Below are positions 56,049 to 64,000 of a stretch of DNA of 64,000 bases, piece by piece. The stretch lies in contig NZ_JAIBKA010000009.1 of the NCBI RefSeq assembly GCF_022603395.1, forward strand, positions 124,001 through 188,000, read 5' to 3'. Within the stretch, counting starts at the first letter, position 1, and each line of letters begins with the position of its first letter. A program made the translations under genes and the position numbers. The notes under the pieces were generated by a model. It searched no databases and was not told the DNA's origin. It saw only the letters and a program-made list of their open reading frames with translations. Origin of the DNA: Desulfoferrobacter suflitae. GTDB taxonomy: Bacteria > Desulfobacterota > Syntrophobacteria > Syntrophobacterales > Syntrophobacteraceae.

Positions 56049-57098
56049 CTATGGTTTGAACCGGCCTTTGAGAATCGTGTGATCAAACCACACCCCAAGA
56101 AAAACCGCAAGGCTGTAAAAATAATAGAAAAAATGCAACGGGGCCACGGCGATGGCGAAGGCCGCCCCCTTTTTTTGCACGAAAAAGCGGTAGAATTTCC
56201 AGTTGATCAAAACAACGGCCACCATCAGCCAGGGGATCCAATACCCCGCCTTTGCGACGACCAGCGACAGCGCCGCGAGAATCGCCGTCAACCCTGTCAG
56301 AACCGCGCTCAGCCGTTGGGAAGCCTGCAGGTTCAGGTCCTTGTTCAAGTGGCCGCGCTCCAGCATCAGCCTGGTCCACGGGAGCGCACGACACAATATA
56401 TCAGATCGGAGCAGTCCGGGCAAAGTCCAGCGCTTGAGATGCTTGACCTGCAGGCGCTTGTCGAGCAGAATGCGGTATCCCTGCTGCTTGATGCGGTAGC
56501 CCAGTTCGATGTCCTCGATGGACGGCACGCCATAGCGCCCTTCATCGAACCCGCCCAGTTCCCGGAACACCGCGCTTTTGACCGCGCCGCAGCCGGCCCA
56601 GAAGGTGGTCGCCTCCGGGTTTCCCTGCTGATGCACGAAGTGATGTGCGAGGTTCTTGTATTGCGACAAAAAGCCCTGGTCTCCAGGGCTATCGTCGTAG
56701 GATCCAAACAGCGCGGCGACATCATGGTCGGCGAAGTTCTGCACCACCCGGCTCACCGTATCCGCGGTAATGACCACATCGGCATCCACAAACAGCAGGA
56801 TATCCCCCCTGGCTTGCCCGGCTCCCCGATTGCGCGCCGCGGCGGGGCCCATCCGGCGCGCGAGTACCACCGGGTCGAGGCCGAAGGACGCGGCCGTGTC
56901 CGACGAGCCGTCGCTGGATGCGTCATCGACGACAATCACTTCATAGCGCGGGTAACCGGTGGTGAAAACGGCCTCGAGGCAGGATGCGAGATGCCGTCTC
57001 GCATTGTGCACGGGAATGATGATGGAAACCAGAGGCTGATCCATTCCCGCCGCTGAGCTGTCCGTTCCGTTCGGATGCGGTCGGCGCTCGCTCGTCAT
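56049..57098 (-). CDS. Glycosyltransferase family 2
   Basis: A 349-residue GT2 enzyme: PLVSIIIPVHNARRHLASCL, YEVIVVDDASSDGS, GDILLFVDADVVIT (the DxD), and GGFDEGRYGVPSIEDIELGY. Two or three membrane segments end it (LTGLTAILAALSLVVAKAGYW onwards). It starts with ATG 57098 inside the stop of the upstream GT2 gene (ATGA overlap), so the two are translated in tandem. The sugar donor is unknown. Confidence 0.88.
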   Translation of the reverse strand: MTSERRPHPNGTDSSAAGMDQPLVSIIIPVHNARRHLASCLEAVFTTGYPRYEVIVVDDASSDGSSDTAASFGLDPVVLARRMGPAAARNRGAGQARGDILLFVDADVVITADTVSRVVQNFADHDVAALFGSYDDSPGDQGFLSQYKNLAHHFVHQQGNPEATTFWAGCGAVKSAVFRELGGFDEGRYGVPSIEDIELGYRIKQQGYRILLDKRLQVKHLKRWTLPGLLRSDILCRALPWTRLMLERGHLNKDLNLQASQRLSAVLTGLTAILAALSLVVAKAGYWIPWLMVAVVLINWKFYRFFVQKKGAAFAIAVAPLHFFYYFYSLAVFLGVWFDHTILKGRFKP

Positions 57099-58009
57099 GA
57101 GGCAAAACCCCGGCGTCGCCAACGCGCAATCAGCTTTTCGTAAAAAAATCCAAGGGCATTGACCGCCTGCGACACGAGCAGAAGAAAGCACAGGAGCCGC
57201 TTTCTTGAGGCCGCGGGTTGGGTGAACGGGTAGCGCATCAGGTCCAGGTAAAAGGAGATCGGCTCCACGCGCACACTTTTCCTGTTCTGCAGCGAAACAG
57301 CCCGGTGAAAACGGGCTGCGCCGCGACCGTACTTGAAGTGCTGGCGGATGAACGATGCGGCAGACAGGCGGTGGGCATGATAGACGACAGCGCGCGGCTC
57401 ATAGTGCAAGTCAAAGCCCAAATGGGCCAGGCGCACACACAGTTCGCGGTCTTCCCCTCCCAGCTGAAAGTTTTCATCGAAACGTCCCACCCCATGAAAC
57501 TGCTCGGCTGCGATGGCCAGATTGTTGCTGGTGAAAAAAAGACCCCGGCCGGGGCGCTCCAGGTAATACCCATAGAGATAATCCACCAGCAGCTGGCTGG
57601 CGGCAGAGTAGCCGTTGCCGGATAAAACGTTCACCGTCCGGCCCCCGACGGCGCGGCGCGCATTACGCTCCAGGGCCGTCTCCAGCTGCCGCAGCCAGTC
57701 CGCGTGCGGAGCGCAGTCGTCGTCGGTGAACGCCAGATAGGTCCCCGCGCTTGACGCGGCGCCTCGGTTGCGCGCCACCGCCGGGCCCTGGTTACTCTGG
57801 ATGACCAGCCGGATGTCAAGCCGCTCCTTGAATCGATCCACGATTTCCGTTGGGGGCCTGGCGCTGCCGTCGTCGACGATGATGACCTCGAACTTTTCGC
57901 GCGGGTAATGCATGCCGGCCAGTGCCGGCAAACAGAAACCGGCCAGCTGCTCCGGCCTCTGATAGGTGGGAACAATTACCGAAAACAGGGGTCCAGCCAT
58001 ATTGCTCAC
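57095..58009 (-). CDS. Glycosyltransferase family 2
   Basis: A 304-residue GT2 enzyme with FSVIVPTYQRPEQLAGFCLP, FEVIIVDDGSA, YLAFTDDDCAPHADWL (DDD metal site) and FQLGGEDRELCVRLAHLG. A hydrophobic end (RKRLLCFLLLVSQAVNALGF) may anchor it. ATGA overlaps exist on both sides: with the flippase gene upstream and the second GT2 downstream. Confidence 0.88.
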   Translation of the reverse strand: MSNMAGPLFSVIVPTYQRPEQLAGFCLPALAGMHYPREKFEVIIVDDGSARPPTEIVDRFKERLDIRLVIQSNQGPAVARNRGAASSAGTYLAFTDDDCAPHADWLRQLETALERNARRAVGGRTVNVLSGNGYSAASQLLVDYLYGYYLERPGRGLFFTSNNLAIAAEQFHGVGRFDENFQLGGEDRELCVRLAHLGFDLHYEPRAVVYHAHRLSAASFIRQHFKYGRGAARFHRAVSLQNRKSVRVEPISFYLDLMRYPFTQPAASRKRLLCFLLLVSQAVNALGFFYEKLIARWRRRGFAS

Positions 58010-59463
58010 AAGTCAGGTGCTCCTCGCCGAAAGGTGCCTCGCACCATTTGGATTTCTTCTCGGGAGAATTCTCCGGCGGCCGTCAAAAGGATTACCACGA
58101 TGATCGCAAGAACAGCGATTTTTGGCAAGAGCCAGATTTCGGACACGGGCCAAAAGGCGGAAACCGGATAGCTTACAGACAAAGTCAGCAGACTGCGCAC
58201 GGCCGATTTGCCCGGCGGCAGTACGCTCCATTGCCGGTTTACGGCGTAAACAGCCAGCCCGCCGTGCAGGGTGGCAAAGGTCAAGGTGATCAGCGCGGCC
58301 CCTGCGGGACCCATGCGCGGAATCAAAAGGACGTGGCCGCACAGTGCCAGGGGAACCATCGGGGCGGTCACCACCAGGGTCCAGTTGGGTTTGCCCCCGG
58401 CCGTCAAAATGCCGGCGGTCACCGCGATCATCACCATCCACAAGGCCGCGAAGGTGAGAATCGCCACCAGCGGGGCGGCGGACAGGTAATCCGACCCGAA
58501 AAAAAGCCCGACGATTTCTCGCGAGGCCCCCGCGACGATGCCGGCAAAGGGAAACAGCAGGAGCACCAAGCGCATGGCATTGCGCGCCATGAGTTTCGCG
58601 TCGGCCAGGCGCCCTCCGGTATACAGCCGGGTCAACGCCGCCAGCAGCGGATCGGCGAAGGCGAGGGCCAAAATTCCCGGGATCAGAGTCAGGTTCTGAG
58701 CGGCCGCATACACCCCGGCCTGCGCGGCAGTGCCGCCAAGGGATTTGAGAGCAAACAGGTCCAGCCGGTCAAAAATTCTTACGCTGAGGGCCGCCAGGAA
58801 GAGGGGAGCGGAATACTGCCAGAATTTGGCCAAGGGAAAATGCTCGCGGCCGAACACCGGAGGTCGAACAAAACAGCGGACCAAACCCAGTTCCAGCAGG
58901 GACGCGCAGATGCTTGCCAGAATCGCACCGGTCAGCGAGAGGCCCATCTCCACGAAAAGAATGATGAGCGCAAGCCGGGCGATCCAGTAGACCGAGCTCA
59001 CCAGGGCCTTTGCGGCAAACCGTCCCAACCCCAGCAAAACCGCCTTGTGAGCACTGGAGAGGGCAAACAGCGGAATATCGACGGCAAACAGGCACAGATA
59101 CTTGATGAGGGAAGGTTCTGCCAGCAGGCGGGAAATCGGCCATGCCAGCAAAATGAGGGCTGCGAGGGCGGCCAGGCCCGTCAGGCCATAGAGCCGGAGG
59201 GCCGTGGAGGCGACCGGTTTCCATTGTTGCGTTTCGCTGACAAACTTGACGGTGGTCCGGTTGAAAATGGAAGCAATGGTCCAGCCGGTCCAGGAAGTGA
59301 TCACGGCCGCCAGGCTGTAAAGTCCGTAGCTTTCCGGCCCGAGTGTGCGGGTGAGAAAGACGACGGTCAGAAGACCGGTCGGCAGCATGAGGGATTCCGC
59401 AAGGAAGATGCGCGTGGATCCCTGCAGTACCGAAGCGCCGGCTGTGGAGTCAATTTTACGCAT
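58006..59463 (-). CDS. Oligosaccharide flippase (Wzx/MATE-like)
   Basis: A 485-residue protein with about 12-14 membrane segments and no large soluble domain, typical of the polysaccharide transporter group (LAESLMLPTGLLTVVFLTRT, LGPESYGLYSLAAVITSW). It would flip a lipid-linked glycan across the inner membrane for the ligase or polymerase. It overlaps the first GT2 gene (ATGA). A terminator separates it from the O-antigen-ligase-like gene upstream, so it probably starts the next transcript. Confidence 0.85.
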   Translation of the reverse strand: MRKIDSTAGASVLQGSTRIFLAESLMLPTGLLTVVFLTRTLGPESYGLYSLAAVITSWTGWTIASIFNRTTVKFVSETQQWKPVASTALRLYGLTGLAALAALILLAWPISRLLAEPSLIKYLCLFAVDIPLFALSSAHKAVLLGLGRFAAKALVSSVYWIARLALIILFVEMGLSLTGAILASICASLLELGLVRCFVRPPVFGREHFPLAKFWQYSAPLFLAALSVRIFDRLDLFALKSLGGTAAQAGVYAAAQNLTLIPGILALAFADPLLAALTRLYTGGRLADAKLMARNAMRLVLLLFPFAGIVAGASREIVGLFFGSDYLSAAPLVAILTFAALWMVMIAVTAGILTAGGKPNWTLVVTAPMVPLALCGHVLLIPRMGPAGAALITLTFATLHGGLAVYAVNRQWSVLPPGKSAVRSLLTLSVSYPVSAFWPVSEIWLLPKIAVLAIIVVILLTAAGEFSREEIQMVRGTFRRGAPDL

Positions 59464-59490
59464 ATTTTCAATGGAGCCGGGTTGCGGCGC

Positions 59491-59516
59491 AAAAAGCGGC
59501 GCCTGACCTGCGCCGC
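59491..59516 (-). terminator. Intrinsic terminator after the O-antigen-ligase-like gene
   Basis: On the minus strand GCGGCGC, 7-base loop AGGTCAG, GCGCCGC, then five T, four bases after the stop codon. It splits the glycan locus into two transcription units. Confidence 0.85.
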
Positions 59517-59520
59517 AAAT

Positions 59521-61353
59521 CTATGTGGCGCATGAATCCTCATTTGCTTTTCTGCCAATGACAAGAAAGAAGCAATAGCCCAGGACGAACGAAGTGTAAA
59601 TGGGGAAGGAAAAATCCAGGGTCAGGTTGTCAAACAACTGCGAGCCAAAGGAACTGCCCAGCAGCGCCGCTCCCACCCAGCTCTTCATGTGCCACAGCAG
59701 CACGGCGCTGAAAGCGAGGAGCAGGCCGAGCCCAAGCAGGCCCTGTTCCACCAGCAGGTTGAGGAGAAAATTATGGGCGTGGAAAAATGTCCTCTCTTCG
59801 GGGAGATATTGGAAGGAGCCGAATCCTATTCCGAGCCATGGCCGTTCCTTCCAGTAGCCGATCGACCGTTTCCAGATTCGCACGCGGCCGATGTCGATCC
59901 GGCTGAGTACCCGTTCGAAATCGTGGGAAGTCCAAACACGCCGGTGGTCAAAAGTGTCGTGAAAGTGGCTGCTGAACTGGATGTCGTCGATTCTTCCCGC
60001 TCCCCGCACCAGCAAGCTCTTGACCCCTACCAGCGTCACGCCGGGGGTTCCCTTTTGCAGGTCCGCCTGCAGGTCCCGGGTCACGCTGTGCCATTGGCCG
60101 TCCGTCACGCCGGGGCCGAGATCGAACGCCAGCCCGGCTTCATAGACGGTGTCGATGAACAGGCGCGGCGATGTGTACAACAGTTCGTCCGGCCCTCGAT
60201 CCGTCTGAACCGAAACGGTCAGCACAAACGGCTGTGAAAATTGCATGCGCCAACCCAGGGTGCAGTCGTCACCCTCTTGCGTGACGACGCCGCCGAAAGA
60301 GTACACGTAATGGTGCGGCAGCCCCGATCCCGCCAATTCATACACGTGGCTTTGCCGCTCGTCATCGTATACTCTGGCGATCTCGGCACCCTCAGGTTCA
60401 TCGGGCAACGTGGACCAGCCGGTGTCTGCCCCGAGGTAACTCTGAAAAGGCTCCAGGACCTTTTGCAGTTGCGGCTGGAAAAAAAGGGCGGCGCCGGCGC
60501 CGCAGATGCCGATCAATGCCGCAAAGACGGCGGCCGGCCGGAGCCATCTCCGCCGGGTGGGGAGAGCGCTCCAGTGGCATTGCGTGTAGGCGAACAGTGC
60601 CAAAAAGCCGACCAGGATGATTCCAATAAAGGAATTGCTGCTGCGGCTTTGCAGGATGCCGGCAAGGGCCGTCAACCAGACCACCGGGATAATGACGATG
60701 GAAAGCGGCGACCAAAGGCTGTACCAGATGGCCGCCATGGCGTGGGATACCAGCGCAAAACCGAGAATATTCGGGTTCACGTACAGGCCGCCCCAGCCCT
60801 GGATTTTTGCCGGGTCGCGCAGGCCCGGCTGCAGCCATTCGAGATACGGCGATCGGATGGATTGCAGATACCAGATGAGGGTGACCAAAAAAAAGCCGAT
60901 CAGCAGCGCCGCGGCCACCCATTTCCAGCGCTTTTCTCCGCCGACGTACAAAGCAATCCCCAGCTGCACGGCGATCAGCCAGCTGCCGACAAAGCGAAAC
61001 AACAGGACGATGGACGTTCGAAAATCTTCGCCCAGAAAGCCGTTGACCAGCAGATAGACGGACCACAGGGCCATGATGGCAGCCAACAATTTCAAGTCGT
61101 TGAGATACTCGAAGACGGCCCGCCAGTTGGCGATGCTCAGGGCGGTGAGCATGACAAGCATCGCCACCACCGGCAGATGAATGTCGAAGATGAAATGAAA
61201 CAGGTAGAGATCCACCGCCTGGCTCATGACGTAGACAAGCGTCACGCAGGCGATCAAGGGATCAGTCGGCACATCCTTGCCTGCAATGAATGACTTGATG
61301 GAATGGCTCAACGGCACACCAAGATCGTTGGCTCCATGCGCAGCTCCACACAA
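59521..61353 (-). CDS. O-antigen ligase/polymerase family membrane protein with inserted ectodomain
   Basis: A 610-residue protein. About nine membrane segments reach residue 290 (the last one before QPQLQKVLEPFQ). Residues roughly 300-480 are soluble and beta-rich (VYDDERQSHVYELAGSGLPH ... VTRDLQADLQKGTPGVTLVG), like a jelly-roll carbohydrate-binding module. Then RPWLGIGFGSFQYLPEERTF and HAHNFLLNLLVEQGLLGLGL follow, which are the O-antigen ligase (Wzy_C) signature with the key His. The ectodomain insert is larger than usual periplasmic loops. The start may be internal; a terminator follows. Confidence 0.82.
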   Translation of the reverse strand: MCGAAHGANDLGVPLSHSIKSFIAGKDVPTDPLIACVTLVYVMSQAVDLYLFHFIFDIHLPVVAMLVMLTALSIANWRAVFEYLNDLKLLAAIMALWSVYLLVNGFLGEDFRTSIVLLFRFVGSWLIAVQLGIALYVGGEKRWKWVAAALLIGFFLVTLIWYLQSIRSPYLEWLQPGLRDPAKIQGWGGLYVNPNILGFALVSHAMAAIWYSLWSPLSIVIIPVVWLTALAGILQSRSSNSFIGIILVGFLALFAYTQCHWSALPTRRRWLRPAAVFAALIGICGAGAALFFQPQLQKVLEPFQSYLGADTGWSTLPDEPEGAEIARVYDDERQSHVYELAGSGLPHHYVYSFGGVVTQEGDDCTLGWRMQFSQPFVLTVSVQTDRGPDELLYTSPRLFIDTVYEAGLAFDLGPGVTDGQWHSVTRDLQADLQKGTPGVTLVGVKSLLVRGAGRIDDIQFSSHFHDTFDHRRVWTSHDFERVLSRIDIGRVRIWKRSIGYWKERPWLGIGFGSFQYLPEERTFFHAHNFLLNLLVEQGLLGLGLLLAFSAVLLWHMKSWVGAALLGSSFGSQLFDNLTLDFSFPIYTSFVLGYCFFLVIGRKANEDSCAT

Positions 61354-61354
61354 A

Positions 61355-61391
61355 TAAGCGGCCGAATTCCGCAGGTTGGTGGAGCTGTACT
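61355..61391 (+). repeat. Dispersed GCGGCCGAATT/GTTGGGT-family repeat, short copy
   Basis: TAAGCGGCCGAATTCCGCAG then GTTGGTGGAGCTGTACT. It is nearly identical to the first half of 28951-29008. Confidence 0.65.
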
Positions 61392-61420
61392 AAACATCGA
61401 GCTTTGCAGAAAGTTACTCA

Positions 61421-61464
61421 GTCCCCCCCCTCACCCCGGCCCTCTGCCGCCGCGGAAGGAGAGG
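61421..61464. repeat. GC-rich dispersed repeat with CCCTCTGCC hairpin, copy 2
   Basis: CCCCCCCCTCACCCCGGCCC followed by TCTGCC, a GCCGCGG centre and AAGGAGAGG. Compare 53993-54039. Confidence 0.5.
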
Positions 61465-61530
61465 AATCATAAAATTTCAGGACGGGGATTCATTAGCACG
61501 ATCTGAAAAATAAACCAAGCCGGCCGTAAA

Positions 61531-61564
61531 ATGCAAAGGGCATGACCATTGAACGGCCATGCCC
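61531..61564 (-). terminator. Possible terminator after the papain-family gene
   Basis: On the minus strand GGGCATG pairs with CATGCCC across a 13-base loop that itself can pair partly, then TTTGCATTTT follows. It lies about 55 bases after the stop codon at 61620. Confidence 0.5.
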
Positions 61565-61619
61565 TCAAATTACTGCGGTCTCACCCCATACTTTGCGGGA
61601 TGCGAAGGTATGATTGATT

Positions 61620-63803
61620 CTATTCCAATAAAATAGACAGCCATGGCATGCTCTTGACCGGTGTGTAGATTCCGGTTGCGGCATTGTTCGTTGTTGTGAT
61701 CTGCAACACCTGGGCGCTGGGAGTCCTCCAGCCCGGCAGCGGCGAAAATTCCAACAGGTGGAGGCCCAGGGAGAGGCCCAGTACTTTGTCTCCGTTACCA
61801 TGCCATGCTCCGCCGTCGATTCGCCATTGGGCATTGGCTGTCACAACATCCTTCTCGGCGGCTGTCAAACCGTCCTTTTGAGCGAGGATGGAAACAGTTA
61901 GCGTTGCAGAACCGGATTGTGCGGAGTAAACTCCTGCAAGCGAAGTGGTTTCTCCATTTGTTATGGCTGCGATGAGATTATTGGGTTTGGTCCACCCTGC
62001 AAGGTCTTTGAAATCGACCACATGATCGCCTGGAGTCAAATCGGTCACAACGCTGCCGGAATTCCTCCATACGCCGCCGTCCACTCGCCATTGGGCGCCG
62101 ATTTGGGCTGCCGCCGCGGGGCTGATGGCGACGCTTAATGAGCCGCTGTGAACAGTGTAAACACCCTCAATGGACGAAGTTGTGTTGTTGGAAATTGTGA
62201 CGGTTTGCGATGGCGGCATGTTCCATCCCGGCACATCCTTGAAATCCACTCGATGTTGCCCGACAGCCAGGCCGTATGCCGTATCCCCGCTGTTTCTCCA
62301 GGTTTCTCCGTCCACCCGCCATTGAGCCCCGGCGCCGACCGCTTGAACGGGCAACAACGTCACCTTGAGGTTGCCTGTTTGAAGCACATAGTCTGCCTCG
62401 ATGTAGGTGGTTCCTTCACTTTGAATGAAAACCGTCCGGCTGGCGGGTGTATTCCATCCTGGGATCTCCTTGAATTCGATCAAGTGATAGTCGGCCGTCA
62501 AGCCGTATGCCGTATCCCCGCTGTTTCTCCAGGTTTCTCCGTCCACCCGCCATTGAGCCCCGGCGCCGACCGCTTGAACGGGCAACAACGTCACCTTGAG
62601 GTTGCCTGTTTGAAGCACATAGTCTGCCTCGATGTAGGTGGTTTCTCCACTTTGAATGAAAACCGTCCGGCTGGCGGGTGTATTCCACCCTGGGATCTCC
62701 TTGAATTCGATCAAGTGATAGTCGGCCGTCAGGCCGTATGCCGTATCCCCGCTGTTTCTCCAGGTTCCTCCGTCTACCCGCCATTGAGCTCCGGCCGATA
62801 TGGCTTGCAGTGGAGCGATGGTCACCCTGACCGAGCCCATGCTGCTTGTTCCGCAGCCTGAAAATTCTACGTAACTGGCGCCATAACCAACTCGTGACAT
62901 GTTGTAGCGGATGCGCATGTAGCCGTTTTCACCCCAGTAAGGTCCCCAGCTGTTCTTGAGGATCCAGTAACCGTCATCCACACCGTGATCGTCGTTCCAG
63001 CCCACCAGGGTGATACCGTGATTGGTCAAGTAGGGTTCAGTGCAAGAGCTGGATTCATCTGCGTTAAAAATCCCGCCCGTATAATGTTGGAAGTTGGGAC
63101 CTACGCAAATCGATGCGGCAACCGCGCCATAGTCGTAAATGGCCTGCTTGATGGCGCCGACGGAAGTATTGGTGTAGCTCCACCAATCAATCTGGTACGG
63201 ATGTGAATAAGGCCCTCCGCACGCCAGGTCCTGCCCTGCATAGGGGAATTCCGATTCCGGCACGGCTCCCGGCGACTGATGGTAATCATGGGCCCACCAG
63301 CCGCCGTTGCATCCCATCCCATCCAGATTACACGACACCAGGTACTGCTCCGAAAGGTCGACGGTCGTTCCGCACAGGATCTTGATTTGATGTTCCAATA
63401 CCGCCACCGTGCTGAAAGCCCAGCAGCTCCCGCAGTAGCCCTGATCCTTGACGGGAGTGACTCCGTTGTTGTCGCGCCAGTCAAATGCCGGGGGCAGCGC
63501 CGTGATGACCGGAGTGGCCTGCAGCTCAGCCGATTTCAGTTGATCTGGTGGCGGTCTGAGCCCGCAAAGCTGTTCGATGGTGTAGTCTGCAGCCGGATTG
63601 TAGCCTACCGAGAAGGTATAGCCTCGATCCAGAACTTCCCGTTCAACTTTCTGCAATTCCGCCATTATTTCGGAGAAATCGCGCTTGCCATGCCCGCGGC
63701 CTGTTTCGTCCTGAGCCGGCACAAGGTTTGGCCAGAATACAGTCAATAAGACACCGATAAAAATGCCAGAGAGAAAAACGGTCCTGTGGCTACTTCTACT
63801 CAT
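61620..63803 (-). CDS. Secreted papain-family (C1) cysteine protease with five C-terminal repeats
   Basis: A 727-residue protein. The signal/anchor segment is residues 10-30 (VFLSGIFIGVLLTVFWPNLV). A propeptide-like stretch reaches residue 105. The C1 catalytic domain runs from PPAFDWRDNNGVTPVKDQGY; the catalytic residues are C127 (in CGSCWAFS), H262 (NHGITLVGWN) and N284 (KNSWGPYWGENGYMRI), all intact. From about 324 come five repeats of about 77 residues built on GAQWRVDGGxWRNSG and GDHxVxFKxxPGW, of the PEGA-like kind seen in surface proteins. Repeats 2 and 3 begin with identical stretches. GAGGAGG lies just before the ATG. Extracellular protein degradation or processing is inferred. Confidence 0.92.
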   Translation of the reverse strand: MSRSSHRTVFLSGIFIGVLLTVFWPNLVPAQDETGRGHGKRDFSEIMAELQKVEREVLDRGYTFSVGYNPAADYTIEQLCGLRPPPDQLKSAELQATPVITALPPAFDWRDNNGVTPVKDQGYCGSCWAFSTVAVLEHQIKILCGTTVDLSEQYLVSCNLDGMGCNGGWWAHDYHQSPGAVPESEFPYAGQDLACGGPYSHPYQIDWWSYTNTSVGAIKQAIYDYGAVAASICVGPNFQHYTGGIFNADESSSCTEPYLTNHGITLVGWNDDHGVDDGYWILKNSWGPYWGENGYMRIRYNMSRVGYGASYVEFSGCGTSSMGSVRVTIAPLQAISAGAQWRVDGGTWRNSGDTAYGLTADYHLIEFKEIPGWNTPASRTVFIQSGETTYIEADYVLQTGNLKVTLLPVQAVGAGAQWRVDGETWRNSGDTAYGLTADYHLIEFKEIPGWNTPASRTVFIQSEGTTYIEADYVLQTGNLKVTLLPVQAVGAGAQWRVDGETWRNSGDTAYGLAVGQHRVDFKDVPGWNMPPSQTVTISNNTTSSIEGVYTVHSGSLSVAISPAAAAQIGAQWRVDGGVWRNSGSVVTDLTPGDHVVDFKDLAGWTKPNNLIAAITNGETTSLAGVYSAQSGSATLTVSILAQKDGLTAAEKDVVTANAQWRIDGGAWHGNGDKVLGLSLGLHLLEFSPLPGWRTPSAQVLQITTTNNAATGIYTPVKSMPWLSILLE
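61911..62834 (-). repeat. Four tandem 231-bp coding repeats in the protease gene
   Basis: Units at 62604-62834, 62373-62603, 62142-62372 and 61911-62141 each encode 77 residues; a fifth, more diverged unit follows to about 61660. Units 1 and 2 agree almost base for base across most of their length, and unit 3 shares its first 36 codons with unit 2. This points to recent duplication. Confidence 0.85.
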
Positions 63804-63904
63804 TCAACCTCCTCGATAAGACCAGCTTGGACGGCATGCGAATCCCCCGTTGTCGGGCAGCCTGCCGGCAAAACGATCGGGGGTAAAAACATTGTTCTAT
63901 ACGC

Positions 63905-63933
63905 TCTCAGATGCTGAGAGGCAGCATCTGAGA
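63905..63933. repeat. Perfect 12-bp inverted repeat upstream of the protease gene
   Basis: TCTCAGATGCTG, loop AGAGG, CAGCATCTGAGA. It lies about 100 bases upstream of the protease ATG. It could be an operator, a leader hairpin or a terminator of a gene beyond the window. Confidence 0.45.
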
Positions 63934-64000
63934 ATTCTTATCACAGAGCAATACTTGTACCAAAATAACAACAGCTGAATCTAACGATTTTTTTTCATGT

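Noticed and set aside
54499-59535. Long plus-strand open frames at 54499-56082 and 57922-59535
   Set aside because: They lie opposite the flavoprotein and the flippase genes, which have clear family motifs on the minus strand. The plus-strand products are low-complexity with no recognisable domain.
62142-62834. Regular repeats that might be a CRISPR array
   Set aside because: The unit is 231 bp, coding, in frame, without spacers; it is a protein repeat.

Overview
The window reads as chromosomal DNA of an anaerobic Desulfobacterota-type bacterium (a sulfate reducer or a syntroph of the Syntrophobacter kind). This is inferred from the gene content: a futalosine-route menaquinone cluster, the siroheme-dependent Ahb heme route (ahbC-hemB-ahbD), a PurH reduced to its AICAR transformylase half, molybdopterin-guanine dinucleotide genes, a short folate-independent MetE-like protein, and one gene that appears to use UGA as selenocysteine. 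No rRNA, tRNA or CRISPR was seen.

Layout. 1-2634 (+): mqnC (cut by the window edge), an aminofutalosine deaminase and mqnA. 2793-4082 (-): purH. 4269-7321 (-): a FadL-type outer-membrane gene split by a 1743-bp insertion sequence with 15-bp terminal inverted repeats and an 11-bp target duplication; its transposase needs a -1 frameshift on a run of eight A. 8027-11274: a membrane-anchored protein of unknown function, a MetE-like methionine synthase and an AbrB-type small protein. 11330-15977 (-): molybdenum-cofactor operon mobB-mobA-moeA with an overlapping CDP-alcohol phosphatidyltransferase, preceded by an aldehyde dehydrogenase. 16143-21941: a His-rich small protein, lgt, a CoA-transferase/GNAT fusion, a carboxyl-terminal protease and a divergent polysaccharide deacetylase. 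22049-23104: a DUF1573-like exported protein with an in-frame UGA exactly at the first Cys of the family's CGC motif (here U-G-C), the most striking item in the window. 23195-28858 (+): five-gene sugar/glycan modification cassette (polyprenyl-phosphate-type glycosyltransferase, asparagine-synthetase-like amidotransferase without glutaminase, methyltransferase, dTDP-glucose-dehydratase-like SDR, PLP sugar aminotransferase).

29087-34304 (-): a ClpX-like AAA+ ATPase followed by ahbC, hemB and ahbD, most likely one transcript. 34529-39100: leuS-lptE-holA (+) facing rpsT (-), which starts with TTG. 39417-49205: large membrane proteins, a radical SAM enzyme, a WbqC-family protein and two secreted proteins of unknown function. 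49697-61353 (-): an envelope glycan locus with two GT39-type membrane glycosyltransferases, a small membrane protein and a FAD-dependent oxidoreductase that carries a fused copy of the same membrane domain, two GT2 glycosyltransferases and a flippase joined by ATGA overlaps, and an O-antigen-ligase-like protein with a large inserted ectodomain. 61620-63803 (-): a secreted papain-family protease with five tandem repeats, two of them almost identical in DNA.

Intergenic spaces carry at least three dispersed repeat families (a GCGGCCGAATTCCGTAGG/GTTGGGT family, a 90-bp TTCACCGCAAAG family, and a GC-rich CCCTCTCC hairpin family), some of them associated with gene ends.
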